A stretch of DNA of 61,350 nt. It comes from an uncultured Anaerolineales bacterium. GTDB lineage: Bacteria > Chloroflexota > Anaerolineae > Anaerolineales > UBA4823. Numbering within the stretch: the first letter of the stretch is position 1; the number at the start of each line of letters is the position of its first letter. Of this stretch, positions 8,398-17,413 are shown piece after piece. A program made the translations under genes and the position numbers. The stretch spans positions 1-61,350 of the forward strand of contig CALBUI010000046.1 of NCBI GenBank assembly GCA_937968125.1, read 5' to 3'. The notes under the pieces were generated by a model that was given only the letters and a program-made list of their open reading frames with translations, made no database searches and was not told the DNA's origin.

Positions 8398-8790
8398 TTA
8401 TTCGCCCTCAACCTCTTCTTCGCCTGACTCATCTGCTTGAGGTATAGGGGGGATCACTCTCTCCAATTCCTTGTTCAGTTTATGCAGTACAGATTGCAGA
8501 TCTGAACGGATTTTCGTCTCTGCTTCTCCGCTCCGCACCCGGTCGCGAAGATCTTCAGCTTCAGTTTTTACCCGCTGACCAGCATCACTTTCTTGGATTT
8601 CGTTGGCGGTTTGCTTAAGCGAGCTGCCCAAGCCTGCTAAGCCATCTTCAATATCTTTTTGCAGGTTTTGTCGCTCCTCGCTCTCCCAGGCGCCGAGGAT
8701 AATGCTCTTCAAGTTTTCGCCCAGGTTTTGGAATTCCGATGCCAGATCTTCTGGCGGGGATTCTTCTTGAGGATCAGGTATATCAGACAT
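8398..8790 (-). CDS. Acidic coiled-coil protein, function unknown
   Basis: A 130-aa, strongly charged protein with long amphipathic helices (about 20-115) containing heptad-like spacing (LGENLKSIILGAW, LGSSLKQTANEI, LQSVLHKLNKELERV) and a very acidic C-terminus (DESGEEEVEGE). No signal peptide or membrane helix is seen. It is the first gene of the operon with the GerW-family protein and starts from a strong AGGAGGT ribosome-binding site. A scaffold or chaperone-like role is conceivable but not supported by any motif. Confidence 0.75.
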   Translation of the reverse strand: MSDIPDPQEESPPEDLASEFQNLGENLKSIILGAWESEERQNLQKDIEDGLAGLGSSLKQTANEIQESDAGQRVKTEAEDLRDRVRSGEAETKIRSDLQSVLHKLNKELERVIPPIPQADESGEEEVEGE

Positions 8791-8822
8791 TAGATGGAAC
8801 CTCCTGTATTTAGTTTTGGATT

Positions 8823-8831
8823 TTTATACCA
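8823..8831 (-). promoter_or_regulatory. Extended -10 promoter of the GerW operon
   Basis: TGG-TATAAA on the minus strand, about 33 bases before the ATG at 8790, leaving room for the AGGAGGT site. No good -35 is visible. Confidence 0.45.
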
Positions 8832-9003
8832 ATAATTGACGAAGAGGGATGCGTGGAAAATTCTACTGAACTCAGGGTATTCTTACATTGGCTTAATTTT
8901 GCCTTATATTGAGGATTAATGCAAGCAGCCTCACTAATCAGGTCGGGAAAAGATGGAAGCGGTACAATTATCGACAGAATCACATTAGGAAAGGAAGCAT
9001 TTC

Positions 9004-9324
9004 ATGGTCAAAAACAGGCAGCCCAATGTTGAAGTATGGGTTGGTGAGACGCCTCCCACTGAAGCAGAACTGCGTCGCAAGCTAAATGAACAAGGATTAT
9101 CTGTACACCGCTGGTCGAATGGACCTGGAGATACGTATGGTAAACACAGCCACCCATTCCAAAAAGTGATTTACGTGGTTCAAGGTAACATAAACTTCAT
9201 ATTGCCAGAACGGGGCGAACAATTAAATCTGAACGCTGGTGATCGTCTCGATCTTCCGAAAGATGTTGCCCATGAGGCAGTTGTAGGACCACAAGGGGTG
9301 GTTTGTTTAGAAGCTCATCAGTAG
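9004..9324 (+). CDS. Cupin-domain protein
   Basis: A 106-aa single-domain cupin. The first cupin motif is present as GKHSHPFQKVIYVVQG (metal-binding His-x-His and a later position occupied by Gln rather than Glu). The second is LNAGDRLDLPKDVAHEAVVG with its His. Such proteins bind a divalent metal, but substrate and reaction cannot be told from sequence. It appears monocistronic. GGAAGGAAG lies just upstream of the ATG. Confidence 0.85.
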   Translation: MVKNRQPNVEVWVGETPPTEAELRRKLNEQGLSVHRWSNGPGDTYGKHSHPFQKVIYVVQGNINFILPERGEQLNLNAGDRLDLPKDVAHEAVVGPQGVVCLEAHQ

Positions 9325-9327
9325 TAT

Positions 9328-9359
9328 GGTTCCCTCGCGGAACCAAGACGAATCGTCTT
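9328..9359 (+). other. Tandem hairpins after the cupin gene
   Basis: GGTTCC (9328-9333) pairs with GGAACC (9339-9344), followed directly by AAGACG (9345-9350) pairing with CGTCTT (9354-9359). There is no long T tract. They probably act as a weak terminator or 3'-end stabiliser of the cupin mRNA. Confidence 0.45.
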
Positions 9360-9479
9360 TGTCCTGCTATCAATTAATTCTTCGAATGATTCACCCTCTG
9401 AATATTTCTGTGTTGTTTTGCAACTTATCTTTCAGATTAACGTATATATTGGTAGAAGCAAATTGATTAGGAGGCTATC

Positions 9480-10346
9480 ATGAATATCTATAAAATCTTG
9501 GTCGTAATCGGGGCACTAGCATTAACTACGCTTGCCTGCACGTTCACAATCGATAATCAGATTCAAGGTGTAACTGTTGGTTCACTGGAATCCACAGAAA
9601 TTGAAGTGTCGGAGCCAGATTCGGATCAGATTACCAGAGTGGTTCTTGAATTTGGCGCCGGGCAGCTAGATCTCAGCCCTGGCGCGAGAGACGCTCTCAT
9701 CTCCGGGACGGCTACCTATAACGTCGCAGAATTCGAGCCCCAAGTCACCTTTGATGACAGTCGAGTCAAAATCTCACAACAGGTTGATGAGGTTAACCTC
9801 ATTCCGATCCTGGACGATCAATTACAGAACGAGTGGGATTTGCAGTTTGGCACTTCGCCAATGGAACTTGAGATTTCTGCTGGCGGTTACCAGGGCGATT
9901 TCGAACTAGGTGGCATTCCGCTGCATGAACTGCGGATTGCTGAAGGTGCGGCTGATACCAGTTTATCGTTCTCGGAATTAAACCCGGTCGAGATGGACAC
10001 ACTTCGCTATGATACTGGGGCTTCTCGAGCCACACTTTCTGGATTAGCAAATGCCAATTTTCGAGATTTCGATTTTCGCAGCGGAGCAGGTGATTATCGG
10101 CTGGATTTTTCAGGCCAGCTGCAGCAGGATGCTGATGTCAGTATTAAATCTGGTTTGAGCAGTATCGTGATCATCGTCCCAGAAGGAACACCTGCGACGG
10201 TAAGGTTCGAAGGCGGCTTGACCAATGTTGACCGCAATGGAGCATGGGAAAGATCCGGAGGGGCCTATACGATGGCCGGTGAGGGTCCAGAATTGAACAT
10301 CACGATTGAAATAGGGGCAGGCAATCTGGAGCTTCGAGATCGATGA
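9480..10346 (+). CDS. Lipoprotein with toastrack (adhesin/LiaF-like) domain
   Basis: A 288-aa protein with an N-terminal signal and lipobox LTTLAC, so a predicted lipoprotein. The remainder is a repetitive right-handed beta structure with short repeats such as VVLEFGAGQLDLSPG, LEISAGGYQGDFELGG, FDFRSGAGDYRLDFSG and ITIEIGAGNLELRD, the pattern of toastrack domains of the DUF2154/DUF4097/LiaF type. These domains occur in envelope-stress sensing and anti-sigma contexts, but the exact role here is unknown. It is monocistronic with a strong ribosome-binding site (TTAGGAGG) and ends before a strong terminator. Confidence 0.82.
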   Translation: MNIYKILVVIGALALTTLACTFTIDNQIQGVTVGSLESTEIEVSEPDSDQITRVVLEFGAGQLDLSPGARDALISGTATYNVAEFEPQVTFDDSRVKISQQVDEVNLIPILDDQLQNEWDLQFGTSPMELEISAGGYQGDFELGGIPLHELRIAEGAADTSLSFSELNPVEMDTLRYDTGASRATLSGLANANFRDFDFRSGAGDYRLDFSGQLQQDADVSIKSGLSSIVIIVPEGTPATVRFEGGLTNVDRNGAWERSGGAYTMAGEGPELNITIEIGAGNLELRDR

Positions 10347-10368
10347 TATCTGAATTTACCCAAATGAA

Positions 10369-10402
10369 ATTCGACCCGCAGGTACTTTTCTGCGGGTCGA
10401 AT
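10369..10402. terminator. Strong bidirectional terminator
   Basis: A perfect 13-bp stem (ATTCGACCCGCAG 10369-10381 with CTGCGGGTCGAAT 10390-10402) around an 8-nt loop. It lies between the convergent lipoprotein and ferredoxin genes. T-rich stretches follow on both strands (TGTTATCTGTGTTTT on plus, TTCATTT on minus). Confidence 0.88.
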
Positions 10403-10423
10403 CTGTTATCTGTGTTTTCCTAG

Positions 10424-10834
10424 CTAGTCCAGGGCGCTGTAACCAGGTCCATCCTGGAAGTAATCATAGTTAGGTTGAATATCCTGAGTTAGATCGATGA
10501 TCTCTCCAGCTTCTGCAGTGCGGACACCTTCGAGGTGGACGGCCTCGCCGTGATGGTCTGAGCCATCGAAAACCTCGTCAAAGCCTGCGGTACCCTTAGG
10601 CATGCTCAGCTGTTCACTGCCTTTGGCTTCATATGCCTCGGGCACTTCATCTTCAACAAAGATCGCTTCAAATGGGCATTCAGGGATGCAAGCCCCGCAA
10701 TCGATGCAAGTATCTGGGTCGATGTAGTACCAGGGCCACTCCTCGACTGGTTTCCCAGGCACAATGCACTCTACTGGGCAAACATCAACACACCCAGAAT
10801 CGCGCAGGCACAAACTAGTGATAATGTAAGTCAT
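10424..10834 (-). CDS. FdxA-type two-cluster ferredoxin
   Basis: A 136-aa ferredoxin. The first cluster region has Cys9, Cys15, Cys19 and Cys23 (C-x5-C-x3-CP-x2-C). The second has Cys43, Cys46, Cys49 and Cys53 in CIDCGACIPECP. The context IFVEDEVPEAY matches the Azotobacter FdI/FdxA group, whose proteins carry a [3Fe-4S] or [4Fe-4S] plus a [4Fe-4S] cluster. The extra Cys found near position 11-12 in FdI is absent. An acidic C-terminal extension of about 60 residues follows. It is a soluble low-potential electron carrier with unknown partner. It is 97 bp downstream of the sodA gene on the same strand. Confidence 0.9.
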   Translation of the reverse strand: MTYIITSLCLRDSGCVDVCPVECIVPGKPVEEWPWYYIDPDTCIDCGACIPECPFEAIFVEDEVPEAYEAKGSEQLSMPKGTAGFDEVFDGSDHHGEAVHLEGVRTAEAGEIIDLTQDIQPNYDYFQDGPGYSALD

Positions 10835-10931
10835 TGAATGAACCTCCCAATCTTTGAGATTGATTAAACCGGAATGTCGTTAATTAATTTTACCTCAAAT
10901 CCTTTTTACAAGCGGTGAAGGATTCCGGAAA

Positions 10932-11540
10932 TTATGCTGCTTCAGAGTACCGGCGAGCAACTTCTTCCCAATTTACTACATTCCACCAATTGGATACATA
11001 TTCGGGACGACGATTTTGATATTTAAGGTAATACGCATGTTCCCATACATCGATTCCCAAGACCGGAGTCAATCCTTCCAGCATAGGAACATCCTGGTTC
11101 GGCATCGAGAGGACGGCTAGCTTGCCATCCTTGACTCCGAGCCAGGCCCAACCGCTGCCAAAACGGGTGGCAGCTGCTTTAGCGAAAATCTCTTTGAAGG
11201 CAGCAAAATCACCAAAGGCTGCTCCAATCGCTGCAGCCAAATCACCACTGGGTTCCCCGCCACCACCAGGTGACATTACTGTCCAGAAAAGGCTGTGGTT
11301 GAAATGCCCGCCGCCATTATTGCGCACGGCAGTGCGGATGTCTTCGGGGACGGCTGCCAGATCTGTCGCTAAATCATCGAGAGATTTACCAGCAAGTTCA
11401 GGGTGTTTTTCCAAGGCTGCATTGAGGTTGCTTACATAAGCGTTATGATGTTTTCCATGATGAATTTCCATCGTCATGGCATCGATAGAGGGTTCCAAAG
11501 CTCCGTAGGCATATGGAAGTGAAGGTAATTCAAAAGTCAT
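10932..11540 (-). CDS. sodA: Superoxide dismutase, Mn-type
   Basis: A 202-aa Fe/Mn superoxide dismutase. Metal ligands are visible in [14 protein letters not shown] (about residue 28), [10 protein letters not shown] (about 80) and [11 protein letters not shown] (about 164 and 168). Gly in GGHFNHS and Gln in MPNQDVP are the positions that favour Mn over Fe in the family, so Mn or cambialistic use is likely. No signal peptide, so cytoplasmic. It has a clear promoter (11629-11656) and an AAAGGAGAA ribosome-binding site. Confidence 0.96.
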   Translation of the reverse strand: MTFELPSLPYAYGALEPSIDAMTMEIHHGKHHNAYVSNLNAALEKHPELAGKSLDDLATDLAAVPEDIRTAVRNNGGGHFNHSLFWTVMSPGGGGEPSGDLAAAIGAAFGDFAAFKEIFAKAAATRFGSGWAWLGVKDGKLAVLSMPNQDVPMLEGLTPVLGIDVWEHAYYLKYQNRRPEYVSNWWNVVNWEEVARRYSEAA

Positions 11541-11628
11541 CGCGTTCTCCTTTATTTCAGATATGAATTTTATTGGGGTTGACTGTTTGATGAGTTGTGA
11601 TGTAGCATAATCGGAAATCTATTTTAGG

Positions 11629-11656
11629 ATTGTAACATCGCTTGAATACCTGTCAA
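11629..11656 (-). promoter_or_regulatory. Promoter of sodA
   Basis: On the minus strand TTGACA (11656-11651), a 16-bp spacer and TACAAT (11634-11629). This predicts a start near 11622 and a leader of about 80 bases. The divergent EamA gene begins at 11677. Confidence 0.75.
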
Positions 11657-11676
11657 GATATTGGCTGCTCCCACTC

Positions 11677-12648
11677 ATGAGAGAATCATCTAATAAACCA
11701 TTTCTGCCACCGATTCTGGTGATCATCTTCGGCATCCTGGCAGTCTCAACTGGTTCGATCTTTGTAAGGTACGCTCAAGTCTTCGCTCCTTCCATTGTGA
11801 TCGCAGCCTATCGATTGGGTTTGGCGACTCTTTTCTTGACGCCAATTGCATTGATCAGGCATCGATCCGAATTGGCAGAGATCCAGGGAAATGAACGCAG
11901 GTTGGCGATTGGTTCAGGTATATTTTTAGCGCTTCACTTCGCGACCTGGATCACATCCTTGGAGTTCACCACCGTAGTCAGTTCCGTCGTTTTAGTATCG
12001 ACTGCGCCTTTGTGGGTGGCGCTCCTCTCCCCGATAACTATCAAAGAGCCATTGACAAAACCCGTGCTAATCGGAATGGGATTGGCTTTTTTGGGTGTGA
12101 TAGTCGTTGGCACTAGCGATGTGTGTTCGGTACAAGATGGGGGCTTGGTTTGCCCGCCATTTAATGAATTTATCCGTGGAGATGCATTCATTGGGGATCT
12201 GCTGGCGTTGGTTGGAGCCTGGATGGCAGCCGGATACCTGCTGATCGGCAGAAGGTTAAGAGTTGGTATTTCCCTGGTGCCTTATATTTTCATTGTTTAT
12301 GGAATTGCAGCCGTGGTTTTAATCATTATCATGTTTGCTTCTGGGCAATCGGCATTCGGTTACCCCCCCCAAACTTATCTCTGGTTCGTCTTGTTAGCCC
12401 TGGTGCCGCAATTATTCGGCCATTCCAGCTTCAATTGGGCGCTTGGTTACCTCTCGGCCGCGTTTGTCTCAATCACCTTGCTAGGTGAACCTATCGGGTC
12501 TGCGGTGCTGGCCTATATTTTGCTCGACGAGACACCGACATTGCTGAAAATATTTGGTGCTATACTTATTCTCGCTGGAATATATATTGCATCCCGTGGT
12601 GAAACAAAAGACCAGGCTGCAGACATTGAAAATAATCTGGCAAACTAA
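11677..12648 (+). CDS. EamA/DMT-family transporter
   Basis: A 323-aa integral membrane protein with about ten transmembrane helices and two EamA repeats (about 10-150 and 175-305), the drug/metabolite transporter architecture. ILAVSTGSIFVRYAQ, LALHFATWITSLEFTTVVSSVVLVST and AYLSAAFVSITLLGEPIGSAVLAYILLDE-like segments are typical of the repeats. Substrate unknown; amino-acid or metabolite export is common in the family. Hydrophilic loops are short apart from a Cys-containing loop around residues 148-165. It stands alone, divergent from sodA. Confidence 0.88.
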   Translation: MRESSNKPFLPPILVIIFGILAVSTGSIFVRYAQVFAPSIVIAAYRLGLATLFLTPIALIRHRSELAEIQGNERRLAIGSGIFLALHFATWITSLEFTTVVSSVVLVSTAPLWVALLSPITIKEPLTKPVLIGMGLAFLGVIVVGTSDVCSVQDGGLVCPPFNEFIRGDAFIGDLLALVGAWMAAGYLLIGRRLRVGISLVPYIFIVYGIAAVVLIIIMFASGQSAFGYPPQTYLWFVLLALVPQLFGHSSFNWALGYLSAAFVSITLLGEPIGSAVLAYILLDETPTLLKIFGAILILAGIYIASRGETKDQAADIENNLAN

Positions 12649-12722
12649 TCCTTCCTCCACAAATAATGAGTGCGGTGACGATCTCTTAAATGGAAGGTTG
12701 ATTTTTTTAGCAGGTAGTTGCG

Positions 12723-14924
12723 ATGGCAAAGAAATATCCCAAAGAGACCAGCCAGGCAAATAAGGCCGCGGAGTTGGAAGACTCTTCTCAAGTTGCAAGC
12801 GCATCTTTGCGATTCATGGGAAAGATGGGTCGCTACATTTGGGATATTGCCGGCGTATTAATCTTAACCGTTGGATTGCTGACTTTCCTGGCGCTTATCG
12901 AATTGACCAATGGGGTGGTCATTTCCTGGTGGGCAGGACTCTTGCAACGTTGGTTTGGATTAGGAAGTTATTTATTTGTTCCAATCGTATTGGGTTTGGG
13001 AATCATTTTGATAATCCAGAGGTCGAATACAGTAGAGAAAATGAGTTGGGGCCGGATCCTGACCCTGGAAATTGCAGTATTCGCCTTGCTTGCTCTGCTG
13101 GCCATTACTGGAGACAGCTCCCTTGAGAGGGCGACGCAGGGTTTGGATGGTGGCTTGGTAGGTTGGGGGCTGGCGGAATTGATGGGGACATTTATCCGGC
13201 CTGGCTGGCTGCTGATCTTCATCTTGTCGGTAGTGGTTTTCCTCTCGGTATTGATTGGGACTGGTGCCGCGGCCTATCTTGGGCGTCTTGCACAAGAATT
13301 TGCAGCTGTTAACAATGAATTGGTTGAGGTCGAATCAGGGGTAAGTATCGGAGATGAGATCTCTGAAGAAAAATCGGCTAAGAAGAAAAAGAAACCTACC
13401 CGCTTGCCAGCAGAATACCGCAAGAAATTCAAAATCCAGGTCAATGATGAGAAGATGGCAAAACCGCCAATCCGGGATGAAAGGCTCCCCGAATTGGATT
13501 TATTGATCAATGAACAATCTGCCAAACCAGATGAACGAAACATCAATTTGACTGCCGGTTTAATCGAGAAAACGCTGGCTGAATTCGGTATCCCTGCTCA
13601 GGTCGTTGATTTTCAAGTGGGTCCAACAGTGACCCAATTCGCAGTCGTGCCCGGGTTTGTAGAAAAGGGGAACACCGAAGAAGAGATCACCCGTCAAAAA
13701 GTTCGTGTGGCCCAAATCTCCTCGCTTTCTCGCGATCTAGCCCTCGCCTTATCTGCTCCAAGCTTGCGTATTGAAGCTCCTGTTCCAGGAAGACCTTATA
13801 TTGGCATTGAGGTTCCGAATACTCGTTCCACGGTGGTCCGTCTGCGTCCAATATTGGAGACAGAAGCTTTCTATAAATTCGGTTCTCCATTGACGATCGC
13901 CTTAGGAAGAGATGTGTCCGGACAGGCTGTCGTTGCTGATTTAGCGAGTATGCCCCATTTGTTGATCGCAGGTACAACCGGTTCTGGGAAATCTGTCTGC
14001 ATTGCCGCGTTAACCACCTGTCTGGTGATGAACAATACCCCAGAGGATTTGAGGATCGTCATGATCGATCCCAAGATGGTCGAACTGGTGCGGTTCAACG
14101 GACTTCCCCACCTGTACGGGAAAGTCGAGACAGATCTGGAGCGGATATTAGGAGTCTTGCGTTGGGTGGTAGCGGAGATGGATAACCGTTATAAATTATT
14201 AGAAACCTCCCGATCCCGCAACATCAATACTTATAACAAGAAGATGCGCCGGAAACGTGACGGTGAAACCTTGCCGCACATTGTGGTGATGATCGATGAG
14301 CTGGCGGATTTAATGATGTCCGCCCCGGAGCAGACCGAGCCAGCCCTGGTACGTCTCGCCCAGATGGCACGCGCCACGGGAATTCATCTGGTTGTCGCCA
14401 CCCAACGTCCCAGCACAGACGTGGTCACTGGATTGATCAAGGCCAATTTCCCTGCCAGGATCTCTTTCGCGGTGGCTTCATCGATCGATTCGAGGGTTAT
14501 TCTCGATACAACCGGTGCAGAATCATTGCTGGGCAGGGGAGATATGCTCTTTCTACCTCCAGAAGCAGGCTCTCCGTTGCGAGCGCAAAGTGTGATGGTC
14601 TCTGATGAGGAGATTGAGAGAGCGATCACTTTTTGGCAGGGAACTCATCCTCATGATGAGAGCCAGGCGCCACCATGGGATGCTCTGCTAGAGCAGGAAG
14701 CGATCTTGGCACAGAAAGATCAATTGATTGATAAAGCTATTGCCATCGTTCAAGAGACCCAGAGAGCTAGTGCTTCGATGCTGCAGCGACGCCTGCGAAT
14801 TGGATATCCACGAGCGGCACGCTTGATCGATGAATTGGAAGAGCTCGGGGTTGTCGGACCTTCACTAGGTGGTGGCAGGGAGCGGGAAGTGTTGATTGGA
14901 CCTGATGATGATCTCTCTGCTTGA
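12723..14924 (+). CDS. ftsK: DNA translocase FtsK/SpoIIIE
   Basis: A 733-aa protein with four N-terminal transmembrane helices (about 38-170), a short Lys-rich linker, the alpha/beta motor and a C-terminal gamma winged helix. Walker A is GTTGSGKS near residue 417, Walker B is IVVMIDELADL near 520, and the ATQRPSTDVVTGLIKANFPARI segment follows. The gamma domain is the last 70 residues (ASMLQRRLRIGYPRAARLIDELEE), which in FtsK recognises KOPS/SRS polarity signals. It moves chromosomal DNA through the septum and activates XerCD at dif. The linker is much shorter than in E. coli. Confidence 0.96.
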   Translation: MAKKYPKETSQANKAAELEDSSQVASASLRFMGKMGRYIWDIAGVLILTVGLLTFLALIELTNGVVISWWAGLLQRWFGLGSYLFVPIVLGLGIILIIQRSNTVEKMSWGRILTLEIAVFALLALLAITGDSSLERATQGLDGGLVGWGLAELMGTFIRPGWLLIFILSVVVFLSVLIGTGAAAYLGRLAQEFAAVNNELVEVESGVSIGDEISEEKSAKKKKKPTRLPAEYRKKFKIQVNDEKMAKPPIRDERLPELDLLINEQSAKPDERNINLTAGLIEKTLAEFGIPAQVVDFQVGPTVTQFAVVPGFVEKGNTEEEITRQKVRVAQISSLSRDLALALSAPSLRIEAPVPGRPYIGIEVPNTRSTVVRLRPILETEAFYKFGSPLTIALGRDVSGQAVVADLASMPHLLIAGTTGSGKSVCIAALTTCLVMNNTPEDLRIVMIDPKMVELVRFNGLPHLYGKVETDLERILGVLRWVVAEMDNRYKLLETSRSRNINTYNKKMRRKRDGETLPHIVVMIDELADLMMSAPEQTEPALVRLAQMARATGIHLVVATQRPSTDVVTGLIKANFPARISFAVASSIDSRVILDTTGAESLLGRGDMLFLPPEAGSPLRAQSVMVSDEEIERAITFWQGTHPHDESQAPPWDALLEQEAILAQKDQLIDKAIAIVQETQRASASMLQRRLRIGYPRAARLIDELEELGVVGPSLGGGREREVLIGPDDDLSA

Positions 14925-14949
14925 CAGTCTCCTTCCCTTAAGTTAGCAT
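14921..14949 (+). promoter_or_regulatory. Promoter of the pgsA-like/lgt operon
   Basis: TTGACA (14921-14926), 17-bp spacer, TAGCAT (14944-14949). The -35 hexamer contains the ftsK stop codon TGA (14922-14924). The predicted leader is about 37 bases before the GTG at 14993. Confidence 0.6.
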
Positions 14950-14992
14950 AACGGATCGTGAAAATTAAAGTCAGAAAAAGGATTTAAATACC

Positions 14993-15619
14993 GTGGAACA
15001 GGCCTCAGAGGAAAAAAAGCGAATTACTTTTACCGATCAGATGCGCCTTCGATTCCGGGGGGTATTAGATCCGATCGGAGGATTTTTAAATCGAATTGGG
15101 TTGATGCCCAATACGATGACGATCCTGGGTTTAATCGGGAATACTGTCGGAGCTGTCTTCCTATCTCAAGGACAAATGACCTGGGGAGGATTAATCATTC
15201 TTGCCATGGGACCGGTGGACGCGCTGGATGGTACCATGGCTCGTTTACGAGGGGAGCCAAGTGAGTTTGGCGCATTTGTTGATTCAGTGACAGACCGTTA
15301 CTCCGAATTGGTAATTTTTGGTGGTCTGCTTATTTATTATGCCCAACAGGGGAATTGGACTGCAGCCCTTGTTACATATTTCGCCGCGGGTGGCTCGGTG
15401 CTGGTATCCTATATCCGAGCTCGATCCTCATCTCTCGGGTATGATACAAAAGTTGGTATTCTAACCCGTATGGAGCGATATCTGGTATTAGCCCCAACGT
15501 TGGTCTTGAACATCCCCCTGGTTGGTCTCTGGATCATTGCTATTTTAGCCAATATCACCGCATTGCAAAGGATCTGGGATGTTCGCCGTCAAATGCGCGA
15601 GGGCAGCAAGGAGAGTTAG
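14993..15619 (+). CDS. CDP-alcohol phosphatidyltransferase
   Basis: A 208-aa membrane enzyme of the CDP-alcohol phosphotransferase family. The catalytic signature D-x2-DG-x2-AR-x8-G-x3-D-x3-D is complete as DALDGTMARLRGEPSEFGAF followed by VDSVTD near residue 72-97. Several transmembrane helices follow. The family transfers a phosphatidyl group from CDP-diacylglycerol to an alcohol (glycerol phosphate, inositol phosphate or similar). The acceptor cannot be settled from sequence; phosphatidylglycerophosphate or phosphatidylinositol-type lipids are candidates. Start is GTG with AAAAAGGA upstream. The stop abuts the lgt ATG, so the two are translationally coupled. A phosphatidylglycerol product would be the donor lipid for Lgt. 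Confidence 0.88.
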   Translation: MEQASEEKKRITFTDQMRLRFRGVLDPIGGFLNRIGLMPNTMTILGLIGNTVGAVFLSQGQMTWGGLIILAMGPVDALDGTMARLRGEPSEFGAFVDSVTDRYSELVIFGGLLIYYAQQGNWTAALVTYFAAGGSVLVSYIRARSSSLGYDTKVGILTRMERYLVLAPTLVLNIPLVGLWIIAILANITALQRIWDVRRQMREGSKES

Positions 15620-16441
15620 ATGGGAATTCAGATTGGCCAGATAACGATTTACTACTACGGGATTATCATCATGCTGGGCGCGGTAGCCGCGGCTTGGTTA
15701 GCTTCCGTGGAAGCCCGCCGGAAAGGCGCCAGCAGCGAGATCGTGTGGGACGGGTTGGTTTGGGTTTTGATTGGCGGCATCATCGGTGCTCGCCTCTGGC
15801 ATATTTTCACCCCTCCAGCCTCTATGGTTGAAGCCGGATATACAACCATGTACTACCTGACTCATCCCCTGGATGCGATCAACATCCGTGCGGGTGGACT
15901 CGGCATCCCCGGGGCGGTGATAGGTGGCTTGTTGGCATTATATATTTTCGCCCGCCGGAGGAAGCTTGAGTTTGCTTTTTGGCTGGACGTGGTTGCTCCT
16001 GCATTGGCTTTGGGCCAGGCGATTGGGCGCTGGGGCAATTTTTTCAATCAGGAGCTTTACGGCAGCCCAAGCGCGCTTCCCTGGGCGATTGAAATTCAAC
16101 CACAAAATCGTTTGCCAGGATTCGAAAACCAGGCCACATATCACCCTCTGTTCTTGTATGAATCGTTATGGAATTTTGGCATCGTGGCTCTGCTGCTCTT
16201 TTTGGGCAGAAGATACGATGATCGCTTAATTAACGGGGACTTGTTTTTGATTTATTTGATCACCTACCCATTAGGTCGCTTTTTACTTGAATTCCTACGC
16301 CTTGATCCAGCCCGGGTAGGGGGGATAAATATCAACCAAACCGTGATGTTATTAGTAATGCTTGTCGCAACTGGATTGCTAATTTGGCGACATCGCAAAC
16401 GGGGTAGTTCGGATGTGGAAGCCGTTGGGGTTGAAAAATAA
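15620..16441 (+). CDS. lgt: Prolipoprotein diacylglyceryl transferase
   Basis: A 273-aa polytopic membrane enzyme that transfers diacylglycerol from phosphatidylglycerol to the lipobox Cys of prolipoproteins. Motifs include ITIYYYGIIIMLGAVAA at the N-terminus, GGIIGARLWHI, GGLGIPGAVIGG, GQAIGRWGNFFNQELYG (the Lgt signature), YHPLFLYESLWN and PLGRFLLEFLR. Around seven helices are predicted. It starts directly after the stop of the phosphatidyltransferase gene. The several predicted lipoproteins in this window are potential substrates. Confidence 0.96.
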   Translation: MGIQIGQITIYYYGIIIMLGAVAAAWLASVEARRKGASSEIVWDGLVWVLIGGIIGARLWHIFTPPASMVEAGYTTMYYLTHPLDAINIRAGGLGIPGAVIGGLLALYIFARRRKLEFAFWLDVVAPALALGQAIGRWGNFFNQELYGSPSALPWAIEIQPQNRLPGFENQATYHPLFLYESLWNFGIVALLLFLGRRYDDRLINGDLFLIYLITYPLGRFLLEFLRLDPARVGGININQTVMLLVMLVATGLLIWRHRKRGSSDVEAVGVEK

Positions 16442-16465
16442 TTATTTTTACGTCACCATTTTATT

Positions 16466-17413
16466 ATGATCGTTACCGAAGACCTCAGCAAAGAATTTGA
16501 GGAATTCATCGCAGTTGATGGGGTAAATTTGAAGGTCAGGGCGGGCGAGGTACTGGCACTCCTGGGGCCTAATGGCTCTGGAAAGACAACCACAGTTCGC
16601 ATGCTGACCTCAATCCTGGGTCCCACCCGGGGGCGGGCTCGCGTGGCTGGATATGATGTTGTCCAGCAACCGGACCAGGTTCGCGCCTCAGTGGGAGTTC
16701 TTACTGAACACCACGGGTTGTATTCGCGCATGCCTGCAGCTGAATACCTCGATTTCTTTGGCCAACTTTACGGGATCGACCAGCACAGCCGTCAGAAGCG
16801 CGCTGATGAAATGCTGGAGAGATTTGGTTTAGAGCCTTATAAAACTCGCGCGGTGGGTAAATTCTCGCGAGGCATGCAGCAAAAGCTTTCCTTAGCCCGT
16901 ACCCTGATCCATGAGCCGCCTGTTCTCCTTCTGGATGAGCCAACCTCGGCGATGGATCCGGAAAGCGCGCGCCTGGTGCGCGACGCTATACAAGTTCTGC
17001 GTTCTTCTGATCGGGCGATAATTCTCTGTACGCATAACCTAGCTGAAGCCGAGGAGTTGGCAGATAAAATCGCTATTATCCGCTACGGAAGGATCATCGC
17101 CCAGGGAACCCCTGAGGAGCTGAGACAGCGTTTGCTCGGTCCTGCGGTCTACGAAGTCCGCTTCGGATTTTCCACAAATTTGGATCAGCTCAGCCTGCCT
17201 AATAATTTGCAAATAAGCGCCCGTGGGGAAAATTGGCTGCGCTATCGCTCCTCACAGCCTGAGATTGATAATCCAATGGTCTTGCAGTACCTGCTCAATC
17301 AGAGCTTAAAAGTTATAGGCCTTGAAGAGGTCCCAAGAAGCCTGGAACAAATCTACTTGCAGGTGATGAATGAGCCCCAATCGATCCATCTGGAGCCAGC
17401 CACTGATGGATAG
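16466..17413 (+). CDS. ABC transporter ATP-binding protein
   Basis: A 315-aa ABC ATPase of the ABC-2 exporter type (NatA/CcmA-like). Walker A GPNGSGKTTT near residue 36, signature FSRGMQQKL near 138, Walker B VLLLDEPTSAMD near 157, and the switch His in LCTHNLAEAEELAD. The C-terminal 90 residues are a regulatory extension typical of this subfamily. It pairs with the permease gene that overlaps its 3' end by 8 bp. Substrate unknown. No clear Shine-Dalgarno precedes the ATG. Confidence 0.93.
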   Translation: MIVTEDLSKEFEEFIAVDGVNLKVRAGEVLALLGPNGSGKTTTVRMLTSILGPTRGRARVAGYDVVQQPDQVRASVGVLTEHHGLYSRMPAAEYLDFFGQLYGIDQHSRQKRADEMLERFGLEPYKTRAVGKFSRGMQQKLSLARTLIHEPPVLLLDEPTSAMDPESARLVRDAIQVLRSSDRAIILCTHNLAEAEELADKIAIIRYGRIIAQGTPEELRQRLLGPAVYEVRFGFSTNLDQLSLPNNLQISARGENWLRYRSSQPEIDNPMVLQYLLNQSLKVIGLEEVPRSLEQIYLQVMNEPQSIHLEPATDG

